DNA from: Hymenobacter norwichensis DSM 15439
GTDB taxonomy: Bacteria; Bacteroidota; Bacteroidia; Cytophagales; Hymenobacteraceae
Reading direction: 5' to 3'
DNA length: 64,000 nucleotides
NCBI RefSeq assembly: GCF_000420705.1
Contig: NZ_ATVL01000007.1
Span: forward strand, 620,001 to 684,000
Below the pieces are notes generated by a model. It searched no databases, had not been told where the DNA came from, and was given only the letters and a program-made list of their open reading frames with translations. Within the stretch, counting starts at the first letter, position 1. Every line of letters starts with the position of its first letter. The translations under genes and the position numbers were made by a program. Shown in pieces: positions 8,648 to 16,926 of this stretch.

Positions 8648-9679
8648 CTAACGCAAGGTTGGGCTATACTCCTTCACGGTTTCGATGAACACCTTCACGT
8701 TGTCGGGATTAGTATCGGGGTAGACGCCGTGGCCGAGGTTGGCAATGTGGCGGTGCGGGCCAAACTGGTCGAGCATGGCGATGGTAGCGGCGCGCACCTG
8801 CGCGGGCGTGCCGTACAGGGCGCAAGGGTCGAGGTTGCCCTGCAGGGTTTTGTCGCCTACTAACGGGCGCACAACGCGGGCGTCCTGATTCCAGTCTAGG
8901 CCGATGGTGCGGCAGGGGAGGGTGGCAAACTCTTCCACAGCCCAGAAGGCACCTTTGGCAAACACTGTAACGGGTACTTCAGGAATGGCCCGGCAGATTT
9001 CGGCAATGTAGCGCGTGCTGAACTCCTGATAGTGCGCGGGCGGCAGAATCCCAGCCCACGAATCAAATATCTGCACGATGTTGGCCCCAGCCTCTACCTG
9101 CGCTTTCAGGTAGGCAATAGTGGTGGCGGTAATTTTGGCGAGCAACTCGTGGGCCAAGGCGGGCTCAGCGTAGAGCATGCGGCGGGCTTTACTGAACGTT
9201 TTCGAGCCGTGGCCTTCCACCATGTAGGCCATAATGGTCCAGGGGGCACCGGCAAACCCGATGAGCGGTACCCGGCCATTGAGGGCCCGCTTGGTCACGC
9301 GCAGGGCTTCTAGTACGTAGCCCAAGTGCTCCTCGGGGTCGGCAACGCGCATCCGGGCCACGTCGTGCGCGGTTTTGATTGTTTCGGGGAACAGCGGCCC
9401 TTTGGCTTCCAGCATTTCGTAGGTGAGGCCCATGGCTTCGGGCACTACTAGAATGTCGGAGAAGATGATGGCAGCGTCTACGTCCAATGCATCCACGGGC
9501 TGGATGGTGACTTCGGCAGCCAACTCAGGTGTTTCCACCAGCTCTTTAAAGCCGCTCAGGCGGCCTCGCAAGGCGCGGTATTGGGGGAGAATGCGGCCGG
9601 CCTGGCGCATCAGCCAGACGGGGGTACGTTCGGTTTCTTCGCCGCGAGCGGCCCGGAGGAGGAGGTCGTTTTTAAGCAC
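8648..9679 (-). CDS. hemE: Uroporphyrinogen decarboxylase
   Basis: 343 residues. Decarboxylates the four acetate chains of uroporphyrinogen III to give coproporphyrinogen III in haem synthesis. The N-terminal signature [18 protein letters not shown] is intact, followed by [31 protein letters not shown] and GLDWN. Length is normal. The start codon is GTG at 9679 ([13 protein letters not shown]). An exact -7 box, TACCTTTG on the minus strand, lies 40 bases upstream. No other haem gene is nearby. Confidence 0.96.
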   Translation of the reverse strand: MLKNDLLLRAARGEETERTPVWLMRQAGRILPQYRALRGRLSGFKELVETPELAAEVTIQPVDALDVDAAIIFSDILVVPEAMGLTYEMLEAKGPLFPETIKTAHDVARMRVADPEEHLGYVLEALRVTKRALNGRVPLIGFAGAPWTIMAYMVEGHGSKTFSKARRMLYAEPALAHELLAKITATTIAYLKAQVEAGANIVQIFDSWAGILPPAHYQEFSTRYIAEICRAIPEVPVTVFAKGAFWAVEEFATLPCRTIGLDWNQDARVVRPLVGDKTLQGNLDPCALYGTPAQVRAATIAMLDQFGPHRHIANLGHGVYPDTNPDNVKVFIETVKEYSPTLR

Positions 9680-9719
9680 TGATTTTGCAGATTATTCGGA
9701 GTGCGCTGATTCGCTGCCG

Positions 9720-9727
9720 CAAAGGTA
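9720..9727 (-). promoter_or_regulatory. -7 promoter box of hemE
   Basis: Minus strand TACCTTTG followed by C, exact TAnnTTTG. Implies a leader of roughly 35 bases. Confidence 0.55.
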
Positions 9728-9753
9728 AGGCCTGCTGAGTAAGGGAATGGCTG

Positions 9754-10371
9754 CTATTCCTGAAACAGCGCCTTTATAGCCGACGCCAAAAAATTCACAC
9801 CAATAGCCAGCGTGATAAAGCCCATGATGCGCGCCAGCGCTGCCATGCCCGGCCGCCCCAGAAACCGGGTGAGTCTGAGCGACGACATCAAAATAACGTA
9901 AGCCGCCAGCGCCACTAGCACGAAGCCCAGTACAATCAAACCCATGTCTAGGTAGCTCAGCTTCTCGGTAAATAGCCCGATGCACACGGCCATGGAGCCT
10001 GGCCCCGACAGCATGGGCATGGCCAGCGGCGTGAAGGATATATCATCCTTGTGCATGCTCTCCTCCAGCGTCTCTTCCGATACCTTCGAGCGGTTGCCGC
10101 CGGGCGTAAGCAAGTCGAAAGCAGAGCGCATGAGTAGGATGCCGCCCGCAATGCGCAAATGGTGAATGTTGATGCCAAAAAAGTTGAGCACGTACTGCCC
10201 CGCGAAAAACGATACCGACAGCACCCCAATCATATAAAGGCAGGCCCGCAGGCCAATGTTGGCGCGTTCGGCGGGCGAATCTTCTTCGGTCAGGGTCAGG
10301 AATACGGGCATGGCTCCAAACGGATTGACAACCGAGAAGAGCGTGGTGAAGGTGGCGAGTAGAATTTCCAT
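9754..10371 (-). CDS. MarC family integral membrane protein
   Basis: 205 residues from the ATG at 10371; a TTG at 10389 is less likely because it lies between the promoter box and the ATG. Six hydrophobic segments. The N-terminal TLFSVVNPFGAMPVFL and the central SFTPLAMPMLSGPGSMAV are typical of the MarC/UPF0056 family. Despite the name, no antibiotic export role has been confirmed for the family, and its substrate is unknown. It is transcribed from its own promoter at 10397 and lies upstream of hemE on the same strand with a 74-base gap that holds the hemE promoter. Confidence 0.88.
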   Translation of the reverse strand: MEILLATFTTLFSVVNPFGAMPVFLTLTEEDSPAERANIGLRACLYMIGVLSVSFFAGQYVLNFFGINIHHLRIAGGILLMRSAFDLLTPGGNRSKVSEETLEESMHKDDISFTPLAMPMLSGPGSMAVCIGLFTEKLSYLDMGLIVLGFVLVALAAYVILMSSLRLTRFLGRPGMAALARIMGFITLAIGVNFLASAIKALFQE

Positions 10372-10396
10372 GACGGGTAGCCGGTGCAAGGCCCGG

Positions 10397-10426
10397 CAAA
10401 GGTACGCGGCCTGATAGAAGCGGCAA
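10397..10426 (-). promoter_or_regulatory. Promoter of the marC-like gene
   Basis: -7 box TACCTTTG (10397-10404, minus strand) and a TTG at 10424-10426, with 19 bases between. Both spacing and boxes fit the Bacteroidota consensus. The ATG follows 25 bases later. Confidence 0.6.
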
Positions 10427-10524
10427 TCCAGGAAAGTACTATGTTTGAAAGGTCAACCGCTGGCTCACATTAGCGTACAAATCCCAGCCTCACGGCAAAA
10501 AACAAATAACGCACAGCAAACAGG

Positions 10525-11778
10525 ATGGCAATCTGCCCCACACAGACCTGTAGTTCGTTGTTTTCTGCCTTGGCAGGTGCGCTCTTCACTCTTAATACCC
10601 ACCCACCTGTGCCTAACCTCAACGCTCCGCTCTGGCTTCTCATAGCGCATGGCTTCACTCTTCTACTTGCTATAATGGCCGTTGTGGCCACCTTGCTGCC
10701 GCTTTTGCGCCAAACGGCCTGGTGGATACGAGTATTCGATTTTCCGCGCCTCCAAATTGTGGGCATAACCTTGCTCACGCTGGGCGCTACGGCGATGCTG
10801 GGGTGGCACCAACTGCCAGGCTGGGCCGGCTTGAGTGCTATGGGCGCCTTGGGCATTGTGGTAGCTTATCAGTCGGTGCGGATTGCGCCTTACACGCCGC
10901 TAGTGGGCAAGCAAGTGGGTGATAGTACGCTGAAGGATGGGCAACGCCACCTAAGCTTAGCCGTGATGAACGTGCTGCAATTCAACAAGGAAGGCGCCAA
11001 AGCCTTAGCTACACTACAGCAAGCCGACCCCGACGTTATCATGGCTGTGGAAACCGATAAGTGGTGGTACGAGCAGTTGAAGCCTCTGGAAAAGACGCAC
11101 CCCTACACCTGCCACGAGCCGCTCGATAACACCTATGGCCTATTGTTCTTTTCGCGGCTGCCGCTGGAAGCATGCCAAGTGAAATACCTGCTCGACGATG
11201 ATGTGCCTTCCCTGCACTCCCGGGTGCAGCTACCCGACGGTAAAACTTGGGTGCGACTCTACGGCTTGCACCCTAAGCCGCCGGCACCCGCCGAATCGAA
11301 AACCAGTACCAAGCGCGACGCCGAATTGCTATTAGTGGGCAAGGAGATAGAGCAGCACAAAGAACCGACCATCGTATTCGGTGACATGAACGACGTAGCA
11401 TGGTCGCACACCTCTGAACTGTTTCGCCGGGTGAGCGGGCTGATGGATCCGCGTGTAGGCCGCGGCCTGCTCCCTACGTTTCATGCCGATTATACGGCCC
11501 TACGTTGGCCTCTCGACCACGTATTTGTTTCGCCTGATTTCAAGGTAGACGATATGGAGCGCCTACCATACGTGGGCTCCGACCATTTTCCTATCTACAT
11601 CAAGCTCAGCTACGAGCCCGAGTGCAAGGAAGAGCAGGAGGAAAACGCCGAGCAAGCCGACGCCGACGACCACCAGGAAGCCAATGAAAAGATTCAGGAG
11701 GGCTTCCAAGAAGAAGCCGAAGAAGAGGCTGAAGAAGCTGCTAATCCGGAGAAGCAGCGAAAGGAACTAACCACCTGA
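10525..11778 (+). CDS. Membrane-anchored endonuclease/exonuclease/phosphatase-fold protein with acidic tail
   Basis: 417 residues. Three hydrophobic segments within about residues 35-120, then an EEP domain with the usual order of catalytic residues: MNVLQFN, VMAVETD, YGLHPKPP, FGDMNDVAWS, LDHVFVS and SDHFPI. Such domains hydrolyse phosphodiester or phosphomonoester bonds; the substrate here is not predictable. With three segments the domain could face the periplasm. The last 50 residues are highly charged and Glu-rich (EEQEENAEQADADD, later EEAEEEAEEAA), a tail not needed by the fold. Start ATG 10525; a later start near residue 50 is possible. A terminator follows. Confidence 0.82.
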   Translation: MAICPTQTCSSLFSALAGALFTLNTHPPVPNLNAPLWLLIAHGFTLLLAIMAVVATLLPLLRQTAWWIRVFDFPRLQIVGITLLTLGATAMLGWHQLPGWAGLSAMGALGIVVAYQSVRIAPYTPLVGKQVGDSTLKDGQRHLSLAVMNVLQFNKEGAKALATLQQADPDVIMAVETDKWWYEQLKPLEKTHPYTCHEPLDNTYGLLFFSRLPLEACQVKYLLDDDVPSLHSRVQLPDGKTWVRLYGLHPKPPAPAESKTSTKRDAELLLVGKEIEQHKEPTIVFGDMNDVAWSHTSELFRRVSGLMDPRVGRGLLPTFHADYTALRWPLDHVFVSPDFKVDDMERLPYVGSDHFPIYIKLSYEPECKEEQEENAEQADADDHQEANEKIQEGFQEEAEEEAEEAANPEKQRKELTT

Positions 11779-11816
11779 TTGACGCACTTTTCAGCTTGAA
11801 CCTATCAAGCACACCC

Positions 11817-11853
11817 AATGCCCGCCCGACATACAGTTGGCCGGGCATTTTTG
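11817..11853 (+). terminator. Terminator after the EEP-fold gene
   Basis: AATGCCCG (11817-11824) pairs with CGGGCATT (11842-11849) across a 17-base loop, followed by TTTTG. Confidence 0.6.
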
Positions 11854-11932
11854 CGTCTGCCGCCAGACGGAAAAGCGTATGTAAGCCTCGGCATAGTCAG
11901 TAACATCACACTGCTTGAAACCTGCTTATCTA

Positions 11933-12490
11933 ATGAACAGCCTATACTTACTAGCGTTGCTTCCTCCCGAACCAGTTTTTTCAGAAACGTGGGCGTTGAA
12001 GCAGGAAGTCCACCGCCTCACAGGCAGCCGCAATGCTGTGCGCCTACCCCCGCATATCACCCTAATTCCGCCGTTGCACCAGCCCGATGAGTTTGAGGCC
12101 AGATGCACAGCGGCACTGACTGGGTTTGTGGCAACGCAATCAGCTTTTGAAGTAGGGTTGCGCGATTTTGCCTGGTTTGGTAACCGTACATTGTTTGTAG
12201 AGGTTAATGAAGCGGCGGCCATCCAAACCTTTCACGCGGCTCTCGTTGCGTGGTGTGCGTTGCACCTGCCAGAAGTACCGCGTGAGCAGCGGCCCTTCAC
12301 ACCTCACCTCACGCTAGCCACCCGCGACCTGCCAACCACACAAGTGCCAGAGTTACGTCAGCTTTTCGCGGCTCGTTCGTATGCTGCCTCATTCCCGGTG
12401 GAAGCTCTTACGCTTTTTCGCCACAACGGCCAGCAGTGGCAGCCCTGCGCTACGTTTGAATTAGGTCTTGGACTAGCCGACCATTTGTAG
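11933..12490 (+). CDS. 2'-5' RNA ligase family / 2H phosphoesterase
   Basis: 185 residues from the ATG at 11933. The two histidine motifs that define the 2H superfamily are both present: PPHITLIPP near residue 45 and FTPHLTLATRDL near residue 125. Members open 2',3'-cyclic phosphates or join 2'-5' bonds in RNA; in bacteria the physiological substrate is mostly unknown. The N-terminal NSLYLLALLPPEP strand is typical. It stands alone between the EEP-fold gene and the convergent dnaK, sharing a bidirectional terminator with dnaK. Confidence 0.85.
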   Translation: MNSLYLLALLPPEPVFSETWALKQEVHRLTGSRNAVRLPPHITLIPPLHQPDEFEARCTAALTGFVATQSAFEVGLRDFAWFGNRTLFVEVNEAAAIQTFHAALVAWCALHLPEVPREQRPFTPHLTLATRDLPTTQVPELRQLFAARSYAASFPVEALTLFRHNGQQWQPCATFELGLGLADHL

Positions 12491-12599
12491 AGATGCAACA
12501 ATTCGCGGCTCGTCGCTGCCGACGTTGTTGGCTACTGCATCATCCAAATGGTTTAGATACTGAGCCGGGGAATGTCACGTTTCTACATCGTGCCTCTAA

Positions 12600-12640
12600 C
12601 AAAAAAAGGCCCGAAGCAATACGCTTCGGGCCTTTTTTTT
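12600..12640. terminator. Bidirectional terminator between RNA ligase gene and dnaK
   Basis: A-run, GGCCCGAAGC, loop AATAC, GCTTCGGGCC, T-run of eight. Perfect stem with an A-run and T-run on either side, so it can act on both convergent transcripts. Confidence 0.9.
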
Positions 12641-12652
12641 AGTTAGCAACTA

Positions 12653-14602
12653 TTACTTGTTGCCTACTTCTTCGTAATCCACGTCCGTCACGTTGTCGTG
12701 GGGCTGGCCTTGGGCACCGTTGCCACCAGGCTGGCCGGCACCACCAAAGGGGTTGCCACCGTCGGCACCAGGTTGGCCTTCGGCACCGCCTTGGGTAGCG
12801 GCGTACATCTCTTGCGAGGCAGCCTGCCAAGCAGCGTTGATGGCCTCCATAGCGGTGTCAATCTGGCTGATGTCTTTGCTCTCGTGGGCCTTCTTCAGGT
12901 CAGCAAGGGCGTTTTCAACGGCCGTTTTGTTGCCAGCGCTTAGTTTGTCGCCGTACTCTTTCAACTGCTTTTCGGTCTGGAAGATCATCGAGTCAGCAGC
13001 ATTCACCTTGCCAATACGCTCGGTTTCGGCTTTGTCGGCGTCGGCGTTGGCTGCGGCTTCGTTGCGCATCCGCTCGATGTCGGCATCGGTAAGGCCCGAC
13101 GAAGCTTCGATGCGGATTTTCTGCTCTTTGCCAGTGCCTTTATCTTTAGCTGATACGTGCAGGATACCATTGGCGTCGATATCGAAGGTTACTTCGATTT
13201 GCGGTACGCCGCGGGGTGCTGGCGGAATGCTGTCGAGGTGGAAACGACCGATAGTGCGGTTTTGCGAAGCCAACGGACGCTCGCCTTGCAACACGTGGAT
13301 TTCCACCGAAGGCTGGTTGTCGGAAGCCGTCGAGAAGGTTTCCGACTTCTTGGTAGGAATGGTCGTGTTCGACTCGATGAGCTTGGTCATTACGCCGCCC
13401 ATCGTCTCGATACCCAACGAAAGCGGCGTAACGTCGAGCAGGAGCACGTCTTTCACTTCACCGGTCAGTACACCACCTTGGATAGCAGCACCGATGGCCA
13501 CTACTTCGTCGGGGTTAACACCTTTCGAAGGCTTCTTGCCGAAGAACTTCTCCACTTCTTCCTGGATGCGCGGGATACGGGTCGAACCACCTACGAGGAT
13601 AACCTCGTTGATATCCGACGTGCTTAGGCCTGCGTCTTGCAGAGCCTTCTTCACTGGCTCCATCGAACGACGAACCAGGTTATCAGCTAGCTGCTCGAAC
13701 TTAGCACGGCTCAGTTTCACCACCAAGTGCTTGGGACCTGAAGCAGTAGCCGTTACGTATGGCAGGTTGATTTCCGTCTCAGTCGAAGACGACAACTCCA
13801 CTTTAGCTTTCTCAGCAGCTTCTTTTAATCGCTGAAGAGCCATAGCATCTTTACGCAGGTCGAGGCCTTCGTTTTCGCTGGCGAACGTCTCAGCCAGGAA
13901 GTTGATGATTACTTGGTCGAAGTCGTCACCACCAAGGTGGGTGTCACCATTGGTAGAAAGTACTTCAAATACACCGTCGCCGAGCTCCAAGATGGAGATA
14001 TCGAAGGTACCACCACCCAGGTCGTACACAGCAATCTTTTGGTCGGTGTGCTTCTTATCGAGGCCGTACGCCAGAGCAGCGGCGGTAGGCTCATTGATGA
14101 TACGTTTTACGTCGAGGCCGGCAATGGCACCTGCTTCTTTGGTGGCCTGGCGCTGGGCGTCGTTGAAGTAGGCCGGAACCGTAATAACGGCTTCGGTTAC
14201 GGTGGTGCCTAAGTAATCTTCAGCGGTTTGCTTCATTTTCTGAAGCACCATGGCCGAAATTTCCTGCGGCGTATACTGCCGGTCACCAATTTGTACGGCT
14301 ACCGTGTTGTTGGCACCCCGTACGAGCTGGTAAGAAACGTTTTTGGCTTCTTCGGTCACTTCGCCAAAAGAGCGGCCCATGAAGCGCTTAATCGACTGAA
14401 GCGTGTTAGTGGGGTTGGTAATGGCCTGACGCTTGGCCGGGTCACCGACTTTCCGCTCACCTTTGCCATTGTCGAGGAACGCCACGATGGAAGGAGTGGT
14501 GCGGCGGCCTTCGCTATTTGGAATAACCACTGGCTCGTTGCCTTCCATTACGGCGACGCACGAGTTGGTAGTGCCGAGGTCAATACCGATTATTTTGCCC
14601 AT
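12653..14602 (-). CDS. dnaK: Chaperone DnaK (Hsp70)
   Basis: 649 residues. ATP-driven protein-folding chaperone. ATPase domain begins [16 protein letters not shown], with the second signature [19 protein letters not shown] and the third [11 protein letters not shown]; the substrate-binding domain follows ([14 protein letters not shown]), then the helical lid and a Gly/Gln-rich tail ending EEVGNK. Full length. dnaJ and grpE are not adjacent. The 270-base upstream region has no TAnnTTTG box and no CIRCE element, but carries the palindrome TGACA-GAT-TGTCA about 110 bases before the start. Confidence 0.98.
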   Translation of the reverse strand: MGKIIGIDLGTTNSCVAVMEGNEPVVIPNSEGRRTTPSIVAFLDNGKGERKVGDPAKRQAITNPTNTLQSIKRFMGRSFGEVTEEAKNVSYQLVRGANNTVAVQIGDRQYTPQEISAMVLQKMKQTAEDYLGTTVTEAVITVPAYFNDAQRQATKEAGAIAGLDVKRIINEPTAAALAYGLDKKHTDQKIAVYDLGGGTFDISILELGDGVFEVLSTNGDTHLGGDDFDQVIINFLAETFASENEGLDLRKDAMALQRLKEAAEKAKVELSSSTETEINLPYVTATASGPKHLVVKLSRAKFEQLADNLVRRSMEPVKKALQDAGLSTSDINEVILVGGSTRIPRIQEEVEKFFGKKPSKGVNPDEVVAIGAAIQGGVLTGEVKDVLLLDVTPLSLGIETMGGVMTKLIESNTTIPTKKSETFSTASDNQPSVEIHVLQGERPLASQNRTIGRFHLDSIPPAPRGVPQIEVTFDIDANGILHVSAKDKGTGKEQKIRIEASSGLTDADIERMRNEAAANADADKAETERIGKVNAADSMIFQTEKQLKEYGDKLSAGNKTAVENALADLKKAHESKDISQIDTAMEAINAAWQAASQEMYAATQGGAEGQPGADGGNPFGGAGQPGGNGAQGQPHDNVTDVDYEEVGNK

Positions 14603-14708
14603 TTGAATGGTTGTTATGTAGTAAGTTGAGGTGTCAGGTTGTGTTGCGAATCACTCGCACCGGGGGAATTACAAGGCTCGTACCATCCCCGAGAAAAGGC
14701 TTTCTTTG

Positions 14709-14721
14709 TGACAGATTGTCA
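14709..14721. promoter_or_regulatory. 13-bp palindrome upstream of dnaK
   Basis: TGACA-GAT-TGTCA, perfect 5-bp arms, 107 bases before the dnaK start. Possible operator or part of a stress promoter. It is not the CIRCE sequence bound by HrcA. Confidence 0.35.
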
Positions 14722-14872
14722 TTTTTAGAGGCCTCAGTTCGTGAATCCCCGCCGGACTGACTTCTACGGAATTTATAACTGCAGGATATGCTGACACAGG
14801 GGCAGGATGAGGATAAAGCTCAGCAGCGGCAGCCGATAAAGCCGCTCGTCTGGAACTAGGCACGCAGTTCTT

Positions 14873-15868
14873 TCAAAGAGTTGGTCGGACTCCTGCGGCG
14901 TCGGGCCGAGAACCGACGGACGTTTTGCCGCCCAAAAACTCCTGAATTGTCTGTTCCCATAGCGCCTTATACTTGCGCCAATACGGCTCGTGGCCAGAGC
15001 CGGGGAAATCCTGGCGTTGCTTGGGGCCACGCAGAGCCGCATAAATGGCGTCGGTTTCCGGGCGGGTTACGCGCGGGTCGGCGGTGCCCCACATCAGAAG
15101 CGTGGGCGTGCTGATGCGGGCTCCATAAGCGGTGGCGTCGAGGTCGAAGGCCCAGAAGTTGTTTTCCACGCCGCCCCAGAATACCAGCAGGTTGGCCATC
15201 GGGAACGATGGGACGTGCATAGAGCGGAAGCGGCTTTGGGCCGTTTCAAGCATGGAGCCGTAAGGGCATTCCAGCACGTTGGCAGTGGGGCGCACGCCTA
15301 GCTCGGCCTCGGCGCGCAACGTGGCCACGGCCCCCATCGAGTTGGCGTAGATAAACACTGCGCCGGGGCGGCGTTGCAGCCAGCGCGTTACAGCGGCCAC
15401 GTCGGCGGCTTCGTGGTGGCCGACGGTGCAAACGTTGCCCGCGGAGCCGCCGTTGCCGGTAAAGTCGGTCAGCAGCACGTTGTAGCCGAGGCGGCGAAAC
15501 GTAGCCGCTTCAGTCAGGAGCTTACTTTTGGAGCTGGTATAGCCGTGGAACAGCGCTACCGTGCCTCGCGCGTGCGGCACGGCCCCGTACCACGCCTCCA
15601 GCCGGCCGTTGGGGCCATTTAGGTAGATGGTCCGGTACGGGAAAACCGGCGTCTGGTGATTGACAGGTTTGGGGTTTTTGATGCCGGTCAGCAGCACCCA
15701 CAACTTTTGGGCGGCCGTCAGCTGCTCGGGATTATCGGTGTGGGTACCCGTTTCGGTGGTGAAATGGGTGAAGCGCCACGCGTGAAAAGCCGCTACCACG
15801 TTCATAGCACTAAACGCCAAGACTGCCAGCAGTAGCAGGCGCATTGGCCATTTACGCCGGCGTGCCAT
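14873..15868 (-). CDS. Alpha/beta hydrolase with N-terminal membrane anchor
   Basis: 331 residues. One hydrophobic segment (about 10-30, LLLLAVLAFSAMNVVAAF) would anchor it or act as an uncleaved signal, placing the enzyme outside the cytoplasm. The fold shows LFHGYTSSKSKL (oxyanion region), a nucleophile elbow YANSMGAVA, GTADPRVTRPE (acid) and GSGHEPYW (histidine). The elbow has Asn where Gly is usual before x-Ser-x-Gly-like sequences. Substrate unknown. Its ATG overlaps the rluE stop in TAATG, so the two genes are translationally coupled. Confidence 0.8.
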   Translation of the reverse strand: MARRRKWPMRLLLLAVLAFSAMNVVAAFHAWRFTHFTTETGTHTDNPEQLTAAQKLWVLLTGIKNPKPVNHQTPVFPYRTIYLNGPNGRLEAWYGAVPHARGTVALFHGYTSSKSKLLTEAATFRRLGYNVLLTDFTGNGGSAGNVCTVGHHEAADVAAVTRWLQRRPGAVFIYANSMGAVATLRAEAELGVRPTANVLECPYGSMLETAQSRFRSMHVPSFPMANLLVFWGGVENNFWAFDLDATAYGARISTPTLLMWGTADPRVTRPETDAIYAALRGPKQRQDFPGSGHEPYWRKYKALWEQTIQEFLGGKTSVGSRPDAAGVRPTL

Positions 15869-16770
15869 TAGCTCCGGCCGCCCCGGCCGCCGGCTGTTCC
15901 GCGTCCTGCCGATTTTGGGCCGGGCTTGCTACCGGTTTTGCCGGGCGTTGACTTTGGGCCACCGGTGGGCTTAGCTTTGAACGTACCACTGGTAGGCTTG
16001 GCATTACGGCCGGAACCTCGTACGCCAGCAGCCCGCGCATCACCTTTCGTCTTGCCACCTGATGTACCACCGAAACCGCCTCGGTTGTACCCACCGGCGC
16101 TGTTTTGGTTGGATTTGGCCGTGCCGGGTCGGACGCCGCCGGGCCAATATTCCGAGGTTTTGCCAGGCGTTTTGAAAGTGCCTGCCGCGGCAGTTTGGGC
16201 AGCCATGTCTTCTTTCAGGGCTTGAACTTCCTCGATGGTCAATTCGCGCCATTTGCCGGGTTCCAAGCCTTCTACGCGCAAATCGGCAATGGCTACGCGC
16301 ACCAGGCGCAGGGTGGGGAAGCCTACGGCCGCCGTCATCTTGCGCACCTGCCGGTTCATACCCTGCGAAATGGTAATTTCAATCCAGCTGGTTGGGATGT
16401 TGGCTCGGAAACGTACCGGCTTGCTGCGGAGCCACAGCTCGGTATCATTAGGTAGCAGGCGGGCTTCGGCGGGAGAAGTAAAGCCGCTTTTAATGTCTAC
16501 GCCGCGGCGCAGGGTTTCCAGCGCTTCTTCGGTCGGGGTGCCTTCCACCTGCACCCAGTAGGTTTTAGCTACTTTAAACCGGGGCTCGGAGAGGCGGTGC
16601 TGGAGCTGCTTATCGTCGGTGAGGAGTACTAGGCCCTCAGAGTCGAAATCCAGCCGCCCAACTGGGTAGATATTCGGAATAGCCACGAAATCCTTGAGCG
16701 TGGCGCGGCCTTGCTCGTCGGTGAATTGGGTGAGGACTTCGTAGGGTTTGTTGACCAAAATGTAGCGCAT
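15868..16770 (-). CDS. rluE: 23S rRNA pseudouridine synthase, RluE type, with basic Gly-rich tail
   Basis: 300 residues from the ATG at 16770. The core to about residue 200 follows E. coli RluE: ILVNKPYEVLTQFTDEQGR, the catalytic aspartate in GRLDFDSEGLVLLTDD, IPTSWIEITI and NRQVRKMTAAVGFPTLRLVR. RluE makes pseudouridine 2457 in 23S rRNA and has no S4 domain, as here. Residues 215-300 form an added disordered Gly/Lys/Pro tail (GGYNRGGFGGTSGGKTKG and similar), probably RNA-binding. A -7 box ends only 4 bases before the ATG, so the mRNA is probably leaderless. The stop overlaps the next gene's start. Confidence 0.88.
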   Translation of the reverse strand: MRYILVNKPYEVLTQFTDEQGRATLKDFVAIPNIYPVGRLDFDSEGLVLLTDDKQLQHRLSEPRFKVAKTYWVQVEGTPTEEALETLRRGVDIKSGFTSPAEARLLPNDTELWLRSKPVRFRANIPTSWIEITISQGMNRQVRKMTAAVGFPTLRLVRVAIADLRVEGLEPGKWRELTIEEVQALKEDMAAQTAAAGTFKTPGKTSEYWPGGVRPGTAKSNQNSAGGYNRGGFGGTSGGKTKGDARAAGVRGSGRNAKPTSGTFKAKPTGGPKSTPGKTGSKPGPKSAGRGTAGGRGGRS

Positions 16771-16774
16771 GATG

Positions 16775-16782
16775 CAAAGGTA
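16775..16782 (-). promoter_or_regulatory. -7 promoter box abutting the rluE start
   Basis: Minus strand TACCTTTG, then CATC, then ATG. Exact consensus. Transcription would begin at or next to the start codon. Confidence 0.6.
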
Positions 16783-16883
16783 CCACGCGGGGCTATATAA
16801 CAGTGCCTGCGAAGGACTCAACACTTGGCGTTTCGGCATCCGCGCCGCTTAGGTCGTCCGGTTAAACAACATCAGTAACAACG

Positions 16884-16903
16884 AGACGCCAGGTATGGCG
16901 TCT
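16884..16903. repeat. Short perfect hairpin between VWA gene and rluE
   Basis: AGACGCCA-GGTA-TGGCGTCT, followed at 16914-16924 by CTGTC-A-GACAG. No T-run. It lies just after the VWA gene stop (minus strand), so a weak terminator or a small dispersed repeat are both possible. Confidence 0.4.
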
Positions 16904-16926
16904 ATACATCGTTCTGTCAGACAGGT

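Noticed and set aside
12693..13835. 380-codon plus-strand frame inside dnaK
   Set aside because: Antisense shadow of dnaK, Ser/Ala/Pro-rich without motif.
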